NCBI GenBank assembly: GCA_048360435.1 | Contig: DBGCOP010000027.1 | Location: forward strand, 248,001 to 312,000 | DNA from: Limenecus sp048360435 | GTDB taxonomy: Bacteria > Cyanobacteriota > Vampirovibrionia > Gastranaerophilales > Gastranaerophilaceae | Length of the DNA stretch: 64,000 bases | Reading direction: 5' to 3' | Part shown: positions 16,409 to 25,290 of the stretch, piece after piece | Layout of the letters: every line of letters starts with the position of its first letter | Numbering within the stretch: the first letter of the stretch is position 1 | The notes under the pieces: generated by a model | Told to the model about the DNA's origin: nothing | Database searches by the model: none | Seen by the model: only the letters and a program-made list of their open reading frames with translations | Translations under genes and position numbers: made by a program

Positions 16409-17674
16409 ATGAATATATTAATCGTCGGTTCAGGTGCCAAAGAGTATACAATGGCAAAAGAGTTTTCTAAATATGAAAATGTAGATTTGATATTTGCTGC
16501 TCCAGGTAATTTTGCCATAAGTGATTATGCTGCGTGTATAGATATAGATGCTGATGATGCAGATAGTCTGGCTGAATTTGTTAAAGTGAATAATATTGAC
16601 CTTACTGTTGCTTCTTCTGGAAAATCTATTGAAAGCGATATTGCTGGCAAGTTTAATGAAGAAGGTTTGATGATTTTTGCTCCGACTGCTGAAGCAGCAA
16701 GAATCACATCAAGCAAATCCATTGCCAAAAAATTTATGTATAAAACCAAAATTCCAACTCCTAAATTCGGAATTTTTGACAGAGAAAATATGGCAGTTGA
16801 TTATGCAAGAAAATCTAAGTTTCCACTAGTGATAAAAGCAGATTTTCATATGCATGGAGAGAATGTGTTTGTTTGTGATTCTTTCAAAATAGCAAAAAGA
16901 ATGATTGAAGATTTATTTGACAGTGGCAATAAAAAAATTGTAATAGAGGATTTTATTGCAGGACAGGAATTTTCTTACTATGTGATTACAGATGGTTACA
17001 ATGCTATGCCCGTGTCTTCGGTTGTTCCATACAAGCATGTGCTTGAGGGTAATGGCGGTGCAATAACTTCCGGTCTTGGTGCATATTCTCCGTTTTATAT
17101 GATAGATTCAACATTGGAGGGACGAATCTTCAAAGAAATTATCTATCCGACTCTTGATGAACTGGGCAAAAACGGAAACCAATATGTAGGTATTCTCGGT
17201 GTTGACATAATATTGGACAGAACAGGAAACTTAAACGTTATTGAATTTAATCCGTTTTTTAAAGAGCCTGATGCTCAATGTGTTTTCAATATTTTAGATA
17301 TTAATTTTGTTGATGTTATGAAAGCTGCCATTGTTGGTTCGCTAGTAGATGATTTTTACGAAATTAAAGTGAAGCCTGTTTATTCATTGTCAGTTGTTCT
17401 TAATGCAGGAGGTTATCCCCAAGAAGGCAAATATGGTTCTGTTATTTCCGGACTGGACGAAGTTGAAGAACATTGTGAAATTTCTCATTTTAATACCAGA
17501 AAAGATTTGCATGGAAATTTTGTTACAGCAGGCGGACGCACTCTGGTTGTTACATCTAATGCTTCAACATTGGAAAAAGCTGCTCAAAATACATATGAAA
17601 GCATTGAACTCATAAACTTTGACGGCAAAAAATATAGAAAAGACATAGGCAAGACACTTTTGATAGGTTGTTAG
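16409..17674 (+). CDS. divergent PurD-like ATP-grasp ligase
   Basis: Closest in layout to phosphoribosylamine-glycine ligase (PurD) of purine synthesis, 421 residues. PurD-like landmarks are the N-terminal Rossmann start NILIVGSG, VIEDFIAGQEFSYYVITDG, GLGAYSP and VIEFNPFF. Several normally fixed motifs differ. GGREHA reads GAKEYT, the GPE/PL motif reads SSGKSIES, KADGLAAGKGV reads KADFHMHGENV, GGMGAYSP reads SGLGAYSP, and NARFGDPE reads NPFFKEPD. It may be a fast-evolved PurD or an ATP-grasp enzyme with another substrate. It occupies the operon place usually held by nusA, directly before ylxR. Confidence 0.7.
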   Translation: MNILIVGSGAKEYTMAKEFSKYENVDLIFAAPGNFAISDYAACIDIDADDADSLAEFVKVNNIDLTVASSGKSIESDIAGKFNEEGLMIFAPTAEAARITSSKSIAKKFMYKTKIPTPKFGIFDRENMAVDYARKSKFPLVIKADFHMHGENVFVCDSFKIAKRMIEDLFDSGNKKIVIEDFIAGQEFSYYVITDGYNAMPVSSVVPYKHVLEGNGGAITSGLGAYSPFYMIDSTLEGRIFKEIIYPTLDELGKNGNQYVGILGVDIILDRTGNLNVIEFNPFFKEPDAQCVFNILDINFVDVMKAAIVGSLVDDFYEIKVKPVYSLSVVLNAGGYPQEGKYGSVISGLDEVEEHCEISHFNTRKDLHGNFVTAGGRTLVVTSNASTLEKAAQNTYESIELINFDGKKYRKDIGKTLLIGC

Positions 17675-17687
17675 AAGCAGGTTTGTT

Positions 17688-17951
17688 TTGAATGAGTCAG
17701 AAATAAAAAGAAAATGCTGTGCATGTTCTAAATTGATATCTAGAAATCATTTAATAAAAATTACAAAAAATTCAAAATCACAAGAATTGCGAATTAATCC
17801 TGATTCTTTATTTTTTGGTCGTTCTGTGTATATTTGTCCGGATGAATGTTGTATTGAAGCTGCATTTAAAAAAGGAAAAATTTTTAAATTTTTAAAAGTG
17901 AAACCTGATAATTCACTTAAAGAAAAAATCAGGGCTGTACTTGACAGATAG
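17688..17951 (+). CDS. ylxR: YlxR/RnpM-family RNA-binding protein
   Basis: Small protein of the DUF448 family, 87 residues, which in other bacteria sits between nusA and infB and has been linked to RNase P regulation. The features are RKCCACSK, then a basic patch, RSVYICPDECC and a Lys-rich C-terminus. The family's GRGAY is here GRSVY. The start is a TTG at 17688: the nearby ATG at 17692 is out of frame and stops at once. It lies 13 bases after the PurD-like gene and 51 before infB. Confidence 0.82.
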   Translation: MNESEIKRKCCACSKLISRNHLIKITKNSKSQELRINPDSLFFGRSVYICPDECCIEAAFKKGKIFKFLKVKPDNSLKEKIRAVLDR

Positions 17952-18002
17952 ATTGTGCTAAAAATATATTATAAGACACGAATTTGGAGAAAAATACATA
18001 TA

Positions 18003-20516
18003 ATGACAGATACGATAAGAGTTTATGATTTAGCAAAAGAACTTAAGCTTACAAATAAAGAAGTTATTGAGAAGCTTGATACAAAACTTGGCGTAAAAGT
18101 GAAGTCTCATTCCAGTGTCATTTCTGAATCACAGGCCAGAAAACTTAAAGAACTATTGTCAGAGCCTCAGGTTGAACAAGCTAAAAAACCCAAGGCTTTT
18201 ATTGTTAAAAAGGCTAAGTCTAAAACAGAAGAACCTCCAAAGGATGAAGAAAAAAAAGAAGAGCCAAAACCTGTTGAAAAAATAAAACTTGGAAAAATAG
18301 AACCTGCTGAAAGATTGAAGCTGGGAAAAATTGAACCTTCTCCAATAAGAAAAACTGTGCCTAAAAGCACTGTAAAATCTGAGCAGGTATCAAAAGATAA
18401 CCTTAAAAAAGACGGTTTTGTAAAAAGAGAAGGCCGTACAGCTTTTGGCAACAGAAATGAACAGGTGCAAAAAACTGACGGTGCGTCTAAAGTTTCTGCA
18501 ACTGCGGAAGTTAAAAAAGATGCTGCTCCAAGAGAGAAAAAGCCTATTCAAAGGCATATTATTCCTCAAGATATTTATGATTCAAAAAATGCTCCAAAGA
18601 AAAAAGGTGCTAAGAAAAAAGAAAAACAATACAAATCAAAAGAGGAAGAACAAGAAAGAATAAGTTTAGAAAAAGCTAATGCTCAAAAGCATAAAAAACG
18701 CTCACATGCTGAAGAGGCGGCTGAAGAAATAAAAAGCGTTGTCATTAACCAGCCGTTGACTGTTGGTGAACTGGCAGACAAGATAAACAAAGCTTCTGCT
18801 GAAATTGTTAAATTTTTAATGATGCAGGGAATTTTGGCTACTGTTAATCAGGTTATTGATGTTCCTACTGCAAAAAAGGTGTGTGAAAGTTTTGAAATAG
18901 AAGTTCTTGAAGAAGATATAGAAGCATTTATGGAAGAAGAACTTCAAAAAGAAGAAGAAGCAAAAGAACTTGCTGCTATTGATCCGAAGCTTTTGAAAAG
19001 AAGAGCACCGGTAATCAGTATTATGGGGCACGTTGACCATGGTAAAACAACTCTTCTTGATTCAATCAGAGCTTCCAAGCATAAAATTGTTTCAACAGAG
19101 GTTGGTGGCATTACTCAATCAATCGGTGCTTATACAGTATATTTGAATAATAAAAAAATTGTATTTATCGATACTCCCGGTCACGAAGCTTTCACAGAGA
19201 TGCGTGCAAGAGGTGCAAAAGCTACTGATATAGCTATTCTTGTAGTTGCGGCGGATGATGGTATAATGCCTCAGACAATTGAAGCTATTAACCATGCGAA
19301 AGCGGCCGAGGTTCCTATTATTGTTGCTGTTAACAAAATAGACAAACCTGATGCTAATCCTGATAAAATATTACAGCAACTTACAGAACATGGTCTTGTT
19401 CCTGAAGAATGGGGCGGTGATACTGTTTGTGTTAAAGTTAGTGCTTTGCAAGGTACCGGTATTGATGAACTGCTGGAATATATTCTTCTCCTTGCTGAGG
19501 TGCAAGATTTGAAGGCTAATCCTGATGCACCTGCTTCAGGTGTAGTTATAGAAGCTAATCTTGATAAGGGAAAAGGTCCTGTTGCTACACTTCTTGTTCA
19601 GAATGGAACTTTAAAAACCGGCAACTGTGTTGTGGTTGGAAATGTTTGTGGTAAAGTCAGAGCACTTTTATCTGATTCGGGTGAAAGAGTTAAAAAAGCT
19701 GCACCATCTACTCCTGTTGAGATTTTGGGGTTAACGGAAGTACCTCAAGCAGGTGACAAATTTGAAGTTGTTGAAAATGAAAAAATTATGAGAGCAATAG
19801 TCTCTGAGCGTAAAGAAAAAGAAAGAAATTCACGTCTTGAGGCTATGCTTCCTTCTCATATTAGAAATGAAGTTGTTGGCGAAGGTGATGATGGATTCCA
19901 GCATTTGAATCTTATTATCAAGGCGAATACTAACGGTTCTGCTGAAGCTTTGTCACAAGCAATAGGTCAGTTTAAATCAAACGAAATTATTATAAAACTG
20001 ATTCATGTTGGTGTAGGTGATATTTCTGAAGCAGATGTTATGTTAGCATCAGCCAGCAATGCTATCATTTTAGGTTTCTCTGTTAAAGAGGACAATAATG
20101 CTGAAATAGCAGCTTCAAGAGAGAACGTTACAATCAAGAAATATGATATTATTTATCAAATACTTGAGGATCTTGAACAGACTATGCTCAGCTTGTTGCA
20201 GCCTGAAATTAAAGAAGTTGAACTCGGAAAAGCTGAAGTCAGACAGGTCTTTACTGTCGGAAAAACTTCCAGAATTGCAGGTTGTTATGTTACAGAGGGT
20301 AAAATTCTCAGAGGTAAAACAGCTTCTGTTATCAGAGACGGACAGGAAATCTTTAAAGGAACAATTGACCAGCTTAAGAGATTTAAAGATGATGTTAAAG
20401 AGGTTGCCACCGGATTTGAATGCGGTATATCTTTTGCCAAGTTTAACGATATTCAAGAAGGTGATATCATAGAAGTTTCTACTACCGAAGAAGTTGAAAG
20501 ACAGGCTCTTGTTTAA
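18003..20516 (+). CDS. infB: translation initiation factor IF-2
   Basis: GTPase that brings initiator tRNA to the ribosome. The start at 18003 gives the standard MTDTIRVYDLAKEL; a GTG at 17955 would add 16 atypical residues. Domains are an N-terminal IF2-N helix bundle, a long Lys/Glu/Pro-rich linker (50-240), a second IF2-N (about 250-300), the G domain with GHVDHGKT (342-349), DTPGHEAF and NKID, then beta-barrel domains to residue 837. GGAG lies 13 bases before the ATG, longer than usual. It is part of the ylxR-infB-rbfA-truB operon. Confidence 0.96.
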   Translation: MTDTIRVYDLAKELKLTNKEVIEKLDTKLGVKVKSHSSVISESQARKLKELLSEPQVEQAKKPKAFIVKKAKSKTEEPPKDEEKKEEPKPVEKIKLGKIEPAERLKLGKIEPSPIRKTVPKSTVKSEQVSKDNLKKDGFVKREGRTAFGNRNEQVQKTDGASKVSATAEVKKDAAPREKKPIQRHIIPQDIYDSKNAPKKKGAKKKEKQYKSKEEEQERISLEKANAQKHKKRSHAEEAAEEIKSVVINQPLTVGELADKINKASAEIVKFLMMQGILATVNQVIDVPTAKKVCESFEIEVLEEDIEAFMEEELQKEEEAKELAAIDPKLLKRRAPVISIMGHVDHGKTTLLDSIRASKHKIVSTEVGGITQSIGAYTVYLNNKKIVFIDTPGHEAFTEMRARGAKATDIAILVVAADDGIMPQTIEAINHAKAAEVPIIVAVNKIDKPDANPDKILQQLTEHGLVPEEWGGDTVCVKVSALQGTGIDELLEYILLLAEVQDLKANPDAPASGVVIEANLDKGKGPVATLLVQNGTLKTGNCVVVGNVCGKVRALLSDSGERVKKAAPSTPVEILGLTEVPQAGDKFEVVENEKIMRAIVSERKEKERNSRLEAMLPSHIRNEVVGEGDDGFQHLNLIIKANTNGSAEALSQAIGQFKSNEIIIKLIHVGVGDISEADVMLASASNAIILGFSVKEDNNAEIAASRENVTIKKYDIIYQILEDLEQTMLSLLQPEIKEVELGKAEVRQVFTVGKTSRIAGCYVTEGKILRGKTASVIRDGQEIFKGTIDQLKRFKDDVKEVATGFECGISFAKFNDIQEGDIIEVSTTEEVERQALV

Positions 20517-20559
20517 ACCTTATTTTTAGGGTAAACACATTAGCAAAAGGGAGAAAACA

Positions 20560-20913
20560 ATGTCTTTAAGAAATGAACGTGTCAGAAAAACTCTGATGAA
20601 AGAAATAGCCGATATTATACAAAAAGATGTTAGAGATCCGAGAATTTCCGGTGTTATCTCTATTACTGATATTGAACTGGCACATGATAATTCTTTTGCA
20701 AAAGTATATTTTTCTGTTTTTACAACAAATGATGAAGCAAAAAAACAGACTATCGAAGCTCTGGAAGAAAATGTATCAAAAATCAGATATGAAGTCGGAA
20801 AACGTGTAAGACTCAGACTTACGCCGGAGCTCAGGTTTATTCCGGATGATTCTCTTGAAAGAGGTACAAGAGTAATGGATTTGATTGATAAAGTTTCAAA
20901 AGGTGAAATTTAG
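20560..20913 (+). CDS. rbfA: 30S ribosome-binding factor A
   Basis: KH-fold protein that helps mature 16S rRNA and 30S subunits. It begins SLRNERVRKTLMKEIADII, then DVRDPRI, ISITDIELAHDNSFAKVYFSV, and the C-terminal RLTPELRFIPDDSLERGTR, all standard. It is 117 residues, with GGGAG 8 bases upstream, and sits between infB (43-base gap) and truB (6-base gap). Confidence 0.95.
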   Translation: MSLRNERVRKTLMKEIADIIQKDVRDPRISGVISITDIELAHDNSFAKVYFSVFTTNDEAKKQTIEALEENVSKIRYEVGKRVRLRLTPELRFIPDDSLERGTRVMDLIDKVSKGEI

Positions 20914-20919
20914 ATTTTT

Positions 20920-21786
20920 ATGTTTGGCTTTTTAAACATAAATAAACCTGAGGGAATTACTTCTCATGATGTTATATCAAAATTGCGCCGTGCTTCAAAA
21001 ATTAAACAGATCGGACATACAGGCACTCTCGATCCTCTGGCGCAGGGTGTGTTGCCGGTTGCGATTGGAAAGGCAACAAGACTGATTGAATTTCTCAATG
21101 AGAATAAAGGCTATATTGCAACTGTTTTGTTTGGCAAAATTTCTGATACTTATGATATTGAGGGCAATATTGAAACGTTTTCAAATAAGAAGGTTACAGA
21201 AGAAGAGCTATTTGATGTTTTGTCTAATTTTAACGGAAAAATAGAGCAGATTCCTCCTGCTTATTCTGCTGTTCATTATAAAGGTAAACGACTTTATGAA
21301 CTGGCAAGACAAGGTATTATACCTGATGATATACCCAAAAGAACTGTATTTATCTCAAAATTAAAACTGTTGGAATTCAATTCCGAAAGTAATACTGCAA
21401 AGTTAGAAATAGAATGCTCAAAGGGTACTTATATTCGCACTATTGTGAATGATATTGGTATGATGCTGGGATGTGGTGCATTGATGAGCGCATTGACAAG
21501 AACAAAATCAGGTATGTTTGAAATAGAAAATTCAGTGCCTCTTGATATGTTTCAAGATATTTCAGATATTGAAACATATTTGATAAATCCTGTTGAAGTT
21601 TTATCATATAAGAGTTATAAATTGTCTGAATTTGAGTATCAAAAAATAAAGCACGGACAGAGTCTTGAAACTGAAATAGTTGATGATTCTGAATATATTA
21701 TTCTTGTTTATGAAAATAAACTTTGTGCAATCGCAAGAAAAGACAGTGATAACAATCAGTTGGTAATGAAAAAGGTATTTGTATAA
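20920..21786 (+). CDS. truB: tRNA pseudouridine-55 synthase
   Basis: Makes pseudouridine 55 in the T-loop of tRNAs. It shows GFLNINKPEGITSHDV, the catalytic Asp region GHTGTLDPLAQGVLPVAIGKATRL, then QIPPAYSAVHYKGKRLYE and CSKGTYIRTIVND. It has 288 residues. It starts 6 bases after rbfA and its stop overlaps the ATG of the next gene by one base (TAATG), so the downstream envelope gene is translationally coupled. Confidence 0.96.
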   Translation: MFGFLNINKPEGITSHDVISKLRRASKIKQIGHTGTLDPLAQGVLPVAIGKATRLIEFLNENKGYIATVLFGKISDTYDIEGNIETFSNKKVTEEELFDVLSNFNGKIEQIPPAYSAVHYKGKRLYELARQGIIPDDIPKRTVFISKLKLLEFNSESNTAKLEIECSKGTYIRTIVNDIGMMLGCGALMSALTRTKSGMFEIENSVPLDMFQDISDIETYLINPVEVLSYKSYKLSEFEYQKIKHGQSLETEIVDDSEYIILVYENKLCAIARKDSDNNQLVMKKVFV

Positions 21787-22661
21787 TGATTAATTTGAAA
21801 AATTTGTTTAAGATTTTGCTTGCTGTAATAATGATTTCTGCTCAGGCGTATGCTCTTGATTGTGAATCTGATATGTGTCCTTCGGTTCCTCAGAAGATCA
21901 ACGGACCTGTCTCTTCAGTATTGAGCAAGGTGACTGGAATGAACTGGATTCTTTCTTCTGTTATCGAATCTCAGGTTAAGAAGCAGATGGACAAAGCTCT
22001 TTTAGGAGATTTTAAAGTCGATATTACTCCTTATGGAGGCAAGACTCTTTTGGATGGTAAGTTCAAAAAAATGACAGGTCACTCTGATCATATTTATGTA
22101 GAAGGTCTTTATCTTTCAGACGTGAATGCAGAATCTGTTTGTGAATACAATCATTTTATTTATAAAGACGGTCAGGTTTATACTAATGAAAATTTTGTTC
22201 TGTCTTATTCTGTTTCTGTAACCTCTGATGATCTTCAAAAAACTGTTGCAACACCACAGTATTTAAAACTTTTGAATTCAATGAATGTTAGTGTAGGAAA
22301 TATTTCTGTATTCAAAATCTTTGATCCTAAAGCTGAGATAAAAAACAACAGAATGGTATTTTCGTTGAAAGTTATATCTCCTTTGACTTTGGGTGAACCG
22401 AAAAGAATCTCTACGGATATGGGGTTAGAAGTTGAAGATGGAAAAATAATGTTTACTGATGTAAGAACTACTCCAAATTTAACATCAGTAAATCTGAATT
22501 CTATTCTTCCTGTTATAAATAAATTGAATCCTTTTGTTTATAAGGCAAATATTATGAATAATTCAAAAAGTATAATAAAAGTACAGAATGTAAATATTAA
22601 TGATAATAAAATTATTATAGGGGGGCTGGTTATTGTGCCCAAAAACTATTATAATAATTAA
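21786..22661 (+). CDS. exported DUF2993/LmeA-like protein
   Basis: The 291-residue protein has an N-terminal signal peptide (about 1-24, LFKILLAVIMISAQAYA) and two early Cys residues (CESDMC). The rest resembles LmeA-like DUF2993 proteins, which are beta-rich, thought to bind lipid, and common in cyanobacteria: VESQVKKQMDKALLGDFKVDI, then VEGLYLSDVNAESVCEYNHF and repeated beta strands. It is coupled to truB by a one-base overlap and precedes the GerMN gene by 27 bases. The lipid-binding role is inferred from the family and the match is by pattern. Confidence 0.65.
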   Translation: MINLKNLFKILLAVIMISAQAYALDCESDMCPSVPQKINGPVSSVLSKVTGMNWILSSVIESQVKKQMDKALLGDFKVDITPYGGKTLLDGKFKKMTGHSDHIYVEGLYLSDVNAESVCEYNHFIYKDGQVYTNENFVLSYSVSVTSDDLQKTVATPQYLKLLNSMNVSVGNISVFKIFDPKAEIKNNRMVFSLKVISPLTLGEPKRISTDMGLEVEDGKIMFTDVRTTPNLTSVNLNSILPVINKLNPFVYKANIMNNSKSIIKVQNVNINDNKIIIGGLVIVPKNYYNN

Positions 22662-22688
22662 ACAGTTTATTAATTAATGGAGTGGAAT

Positions 22689-23291
22689 ATGGGCTTTTGG
22701 TCTAAATTAGTAATATTGGTTCTTGCTGGGTTGGCATTCTTTTATGTCAAGGCTAATTTCTTTGATTCCCAACCGGCTAAGGTAGAGAAAAAACTGGTTG
22801 TCGAAGAACAGGTTGTTGAGCCTAAAAAACAGGAAGAACCGAAAAAGACAGAAGAAAAAAAAGTTCCAAAAACTTATGTAACTGTTTATTTTCTGGGAAT
22901 GGATAAGAATGATACAGGTATTTTCAAAAAAGTGCAAAGAGAGCTTCCGGCAGGACAATCTAAGTTGAAATTTGCTTTGAATCAGCTTTGTGAAGGGCCT
23001 TCACCCTATGAGAAAAAAGTTGGTGTTTATAGCGAAATACCTAAAAATGTAAAAATTCTTGGTATTGTTGAAAGTAAAAATAAAATTATTATTGATGTAA
23101 GTTCAAATATACAAAATGGCGGCGGTGCTGACAGTATATACAGCAGAATGAAGCAATTCATTAAAACTGCTCTGGTGAATGCTCCCAAAAAGCCAATATA
23201 TTTGTATATTGATGGAAAACAAGCAGAAGTTCTCGGTGGGGAAGGCATTATGATTTCTCAGCCTTTGAACGAAAACTCATTAGATGGGTAA
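22689..23291 (+). CDS. membrane-anchored GerMN-domain protein
   Basis: One N-terminal transmembrane anchor (MGFWSKLVILVLAGLAFFYV), a Glu/Lys/Pro-rich linker (about 30-62), then a GerMN (sporulation and germination) domain from about 65. Its pattern includes TVYFLGMD, LKFALNQLCEGPSPYE and a final IYLYIDGKQ. GerMN domains occur in exported proteins of many non-sporulating bacteria and are thought to bind cell wall or protein partners. The ATG at 22689 was chosen because GGAG lies exactly 6 bases upstream; an in-frame ATG at 22677 has no such site. Confidence 0.78.
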   Translation: MGFWSKLVILVLAGLAFFYVKANFFDSQPAKVEKKLVVEEQVVEPKKQEEPKKTEEKKVPKTYVTVYFLGMDKNDTGIFKKVQRELPAGQSKLKFALNQLCEGPSPYEKKVGVYSEIPKNVKILGIVESKNKIIIDVSSNIQNGGGADSIYSRMKQFIKTALVNAPKKPIYLYIDGKQAEVLGGEGIMISQPLNENSLDG

Positions 23292-23298
23292 GTGCATA

Positions 23299-23574
23299 AT
23301 GACTAATAAGGATATAGATTATTACTTGAATTTGGATTGGACTCTTATTGAGGGGACAGATTTGGATTTTAACGGTAATCCTTATCATTATATTGAAATA
23401 AAAGAGTTTCCAAGTTTTGCATATTGCGCTAAAACGAGAGAAATTGCGCTGGCTAATTATAAAAATCAGCTCAAACTTATGCTTCAAATATTAATTGAAG
23501 ATGGAGAGCAAATTCCTGAACCGGGAGACAATGATGATGACGATATCGATTGGGAAAGTATTTGTCCCGGTTAA
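23299..23574 (+). CDS. HicB-like protein without a HicA partner
   Basis: The 91-residue protein has the pattern of the HicB N-terminal RNase-H-like fold: Y-x-IEIKEFPSFAYCAKTREIA followed by a helix ALANYKNQLKLMLQILIEDGEQIPEPG, which mirrors the GdT-x-EEA... G-x-x-IP-P signature. It ends in a very acidic tail DNDDDDIDWES. No HicA toxin (small dsRBD-like) is adjacent and no DNA-binding C-terminus is present, so it is more likely a domesticated relative than an antitoxin. It is the last gene of the purD-infB operon. Confidence 0.6.
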   Translation: MTNKDIDYYLNLDWTLIEGTDLDFNGNPYHYIEIKEFPSFAYCAKTREIALANYKNQLKLMLQILIEDGEQIPEPGDNDDDDIDWESICPG

Positions 23575-23584
23575 TACAAAATAA

Positions 23585-23625
23585 AAAGCACCCCATACAG
23601 GTTGTATGTGTGAGCCGGGTGCTTT
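23585..23625 (-). terminator. intrinsic terminator of the sigma factor gene
   Basis: AAAGCACCC (23585-23593) pairs with GGGTGCTTT (23617-23625), with a second small stem CATACA/TGTATG inside. On the minus strand it is followed by TTTTTAT, so it ends transcription from the sigma gene at 23646. Confidence 0.8.
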
Positions 23626-23645
23626 GGAATTTAACGATTGTCTCG

Positions 23646-24572
23646 TTAATTCATATATGCTGTTAGTAGATTGTTTGAAGAAGTCATTTCTCTGAGTTTT
23701 CTCAGTGCTCTATTCTCTGTTTGTCTGATACATTCTTTTGTAACACCATAAATTTTACCTATTTCTTCAAGTGTTTTTTTGCTCCATTCACCAAGCCCGA
23801 ATCTCATTCTTACAACAGCTTGCTCTCTATCTTTTAAGAGCGAAACTACATATTCTATATCTCTTTTCAGATTTTCATATTCAATATCTGCATATACTGT
23901 TGCTTTTGGGTCTTCAAGAATCTCTGATAATGTTACTTCACTGCCGGAAGACAGTTCATATTGTGCATCCATTGAAATTGAACTGTTGAATGCACCAAGA
24001 AATGTGTCTATTTTGTCTGCCGAGATATTCATTTCTTTTGCTACATCTTCGTTTTTGACCTGTGTGTTATATTTTTGCTCAAGTGAAGCTTTGACTTTTG
24101 AAAATTTAGAGAGTGTTTCTTGAATATAAACAGGAATTTTTACACAATGTGACTGTTCTGAAATTGCTTTGAATATAGCTTGTTTTATCCACCATGCTGC
24201 ATATGTGGAAAATCTGTATCCAAGTTTATAGTCAAATTTTTCAATTGCAACCATAAGTCCCAGATTGCCTTCCTGAATTAAATCAACCATTGGTAATTTG
24301 GAAACCTGCACTGTTTTTCTGGCGATGTTGACAACCAGTTTTAAATTTGAACGTACTAATTTTTGCTTTGCTTTTAACGATTCTTTTTCTGTGCCTTCTC
24401 TGGCAATTCTTGCAGTTTCTTTTTCTTCTTCTGCTGAGAGAACAGGAATGTTTGAGATTTCTCTGATGTAAAGACTCAGTGTGTCATCGTTTTGTGCCGG
24501 CATTACATTGTGAGAAGAAGGTTTTGTTGACGGACGGAAAGTCATTTTTGATGAGGCTGAATTGTTAGACAT
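23646..24572 (-). CDS. group 2 sigma-70 family RNA polymerase sigma factor
   Basis: Sigma-70 factor of the RpoD family, 308 residues, lacking region 1.1 and the non-conserved spacer of a primary sigma. Region 1.2 is DTLSLYIREISNIPVLSAEEE, region 2 holds LVRSNLKLVVNIARK, DLIQEGNLGLM and FSTYAAWWIKQAI, and region 4 is ALLKDREQAV... LEEIGKIYGVTKECIRQTENRALRKL. This size and layout match cyanobacterial group 2 alternative sigma factors used in stress or starvation. Its regulon may include some of the unusual promoters in this window, though this is speculation. Confidence 0.92.
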   Translation of the reverse strand: MSNNSASSKMTFRPSTKPSSHNVMPAQNDDTLSLYIREISNIPVLSAEEEKETARIAREGTEKESLKAKQKLVRSNLKLVVNIARKTVQVSKLPMVDLIQEGNLGLMVAIEKFDYKLGYRFSTYAAWWIKQAIFKAISEQSHCVKIPVYIQETLSKFSKVKASLEQKYNTQVKNEDVAKEMNISADKIDTFLGAFNSSISMDAQYELSSGSEVTLSEILEDPKATVYADIEYENLKRDIEYVVSLLKDREQAVVRMRFGLGEWSKKTLEEIGKIYGVTKECIRQTENRALRKLREMTSSNNLLTAYMN

Positions 24573-24840
24573 ACACTTACTCCTAATTTATTAATATCCT
24601 AATTGCTTGTTTGCTGAATTTTGCATAAAAACTGCACAGTATAGAAACGTCTATCTGCCTTTGATTTGCTGATAAAATCGAAAAATGAAAAATAATGATG
24701 GACTGACCCAATTAATTGCCTGTGTATATACTCAATATATCACCTAGTATATCAAAATGCAAGCTTTTTATTACGAAATATTACAAAATCGTGAAAAAAA
24801 AATGAATATTTGTAATATTTTGTAATATATTTAAAGTTAT
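24573..24840. promoter_or_regulatory. divergent intergenic region with inverted repeat before tadA
   Basis: This is the largest non-coding gap (268 bases). ATATTACAAAAT (24778-24789) and ATTTTGTAATAT (24817-24828) form a perfect 12-base inverted repeat with a 27-base spacer, and TTGTAATAT is also repeated directly at 24810 and 24820. It ends 12 bases before the tadA ATG, which has no clear Shine-Dalgarno site. A related AATATTACGATTTTG occurs at 15246-15260. It may be an operator or simply AT-rich sequence. No gene is visible in the gap. Confidence 0.35.
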
Positions 24841-25290
24841 ATGAATATAACTTTTATGCAAAAAGCTCTTAATATAGCTAATAATTCGGGCAATGACATA
24901 CCTGTTGGTGCTGTCATTGTGAAAGATAATCTAATTATTGCTTCTGCTCATAATGAAAAAGAAAAACTTAATGATGTTACTGCACACGCAGAAATTTTGG
25001 CAATCAGAAGAGCTTCACACTTGATTAACGATTGGAGGCTCAACGGATGTGACTTATATGTTACTTTGGAGCCATGTCCTATGTGTGCATCAGCTATAAT
25101 GCAGGCTCGTTTGAAAAGCGTATATTTTGGCTCTTTTGATACTGTATGCGGGGCTTTTTCTGTTCTGCCAGATTTGATTAAAATTTCAAATTCGAAATTA
25201 TACATTAAAGGCGGTATAATGGAACAGGAATGTGATAAACTTTTAAAAGCATATTTTGATAGGATAAGAGAAAAAGAATATGGACACTAA
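24841..25290 (+). CDS. tadA: tRNA-specific adenosine deaminase
   Basis: Converts adenosine 34 to inosine in tRNA-Arg. The zinc site is complete: TAHAE with H49 and catalytic E51, and PCPMC with C79 and C82. PVGAVIV and the final helix ECDKLLKAYFDRIREKE are typical. It has 149 residues. The start is ATG 24841; no Shine-Dalgarno is seen, so initiation may be leaderless. It overlaps the next gene by 11 bases. Confidence 0.93.
   Translation: MNITFMQKALNIANNSGNDIPVGAVIVKDNLIIASAHNEKEKLNDVTAHAEILAIRRASHLINDWRLNGCDLYVTLEPCPMCASAIMQARLKSVYFGSFDTVCGAFSVLPDLIKISNSKLYIKGGIMEQECDKLLKAYFDRIREKEYGH

Noticed and set aside
23299..23574. A complete HicAB toxin-antitoxin pair
   Set aside because: No HicA-like small basic gene lies on either side: the neighbours are a GerMN gene and a convergent sigma factor.
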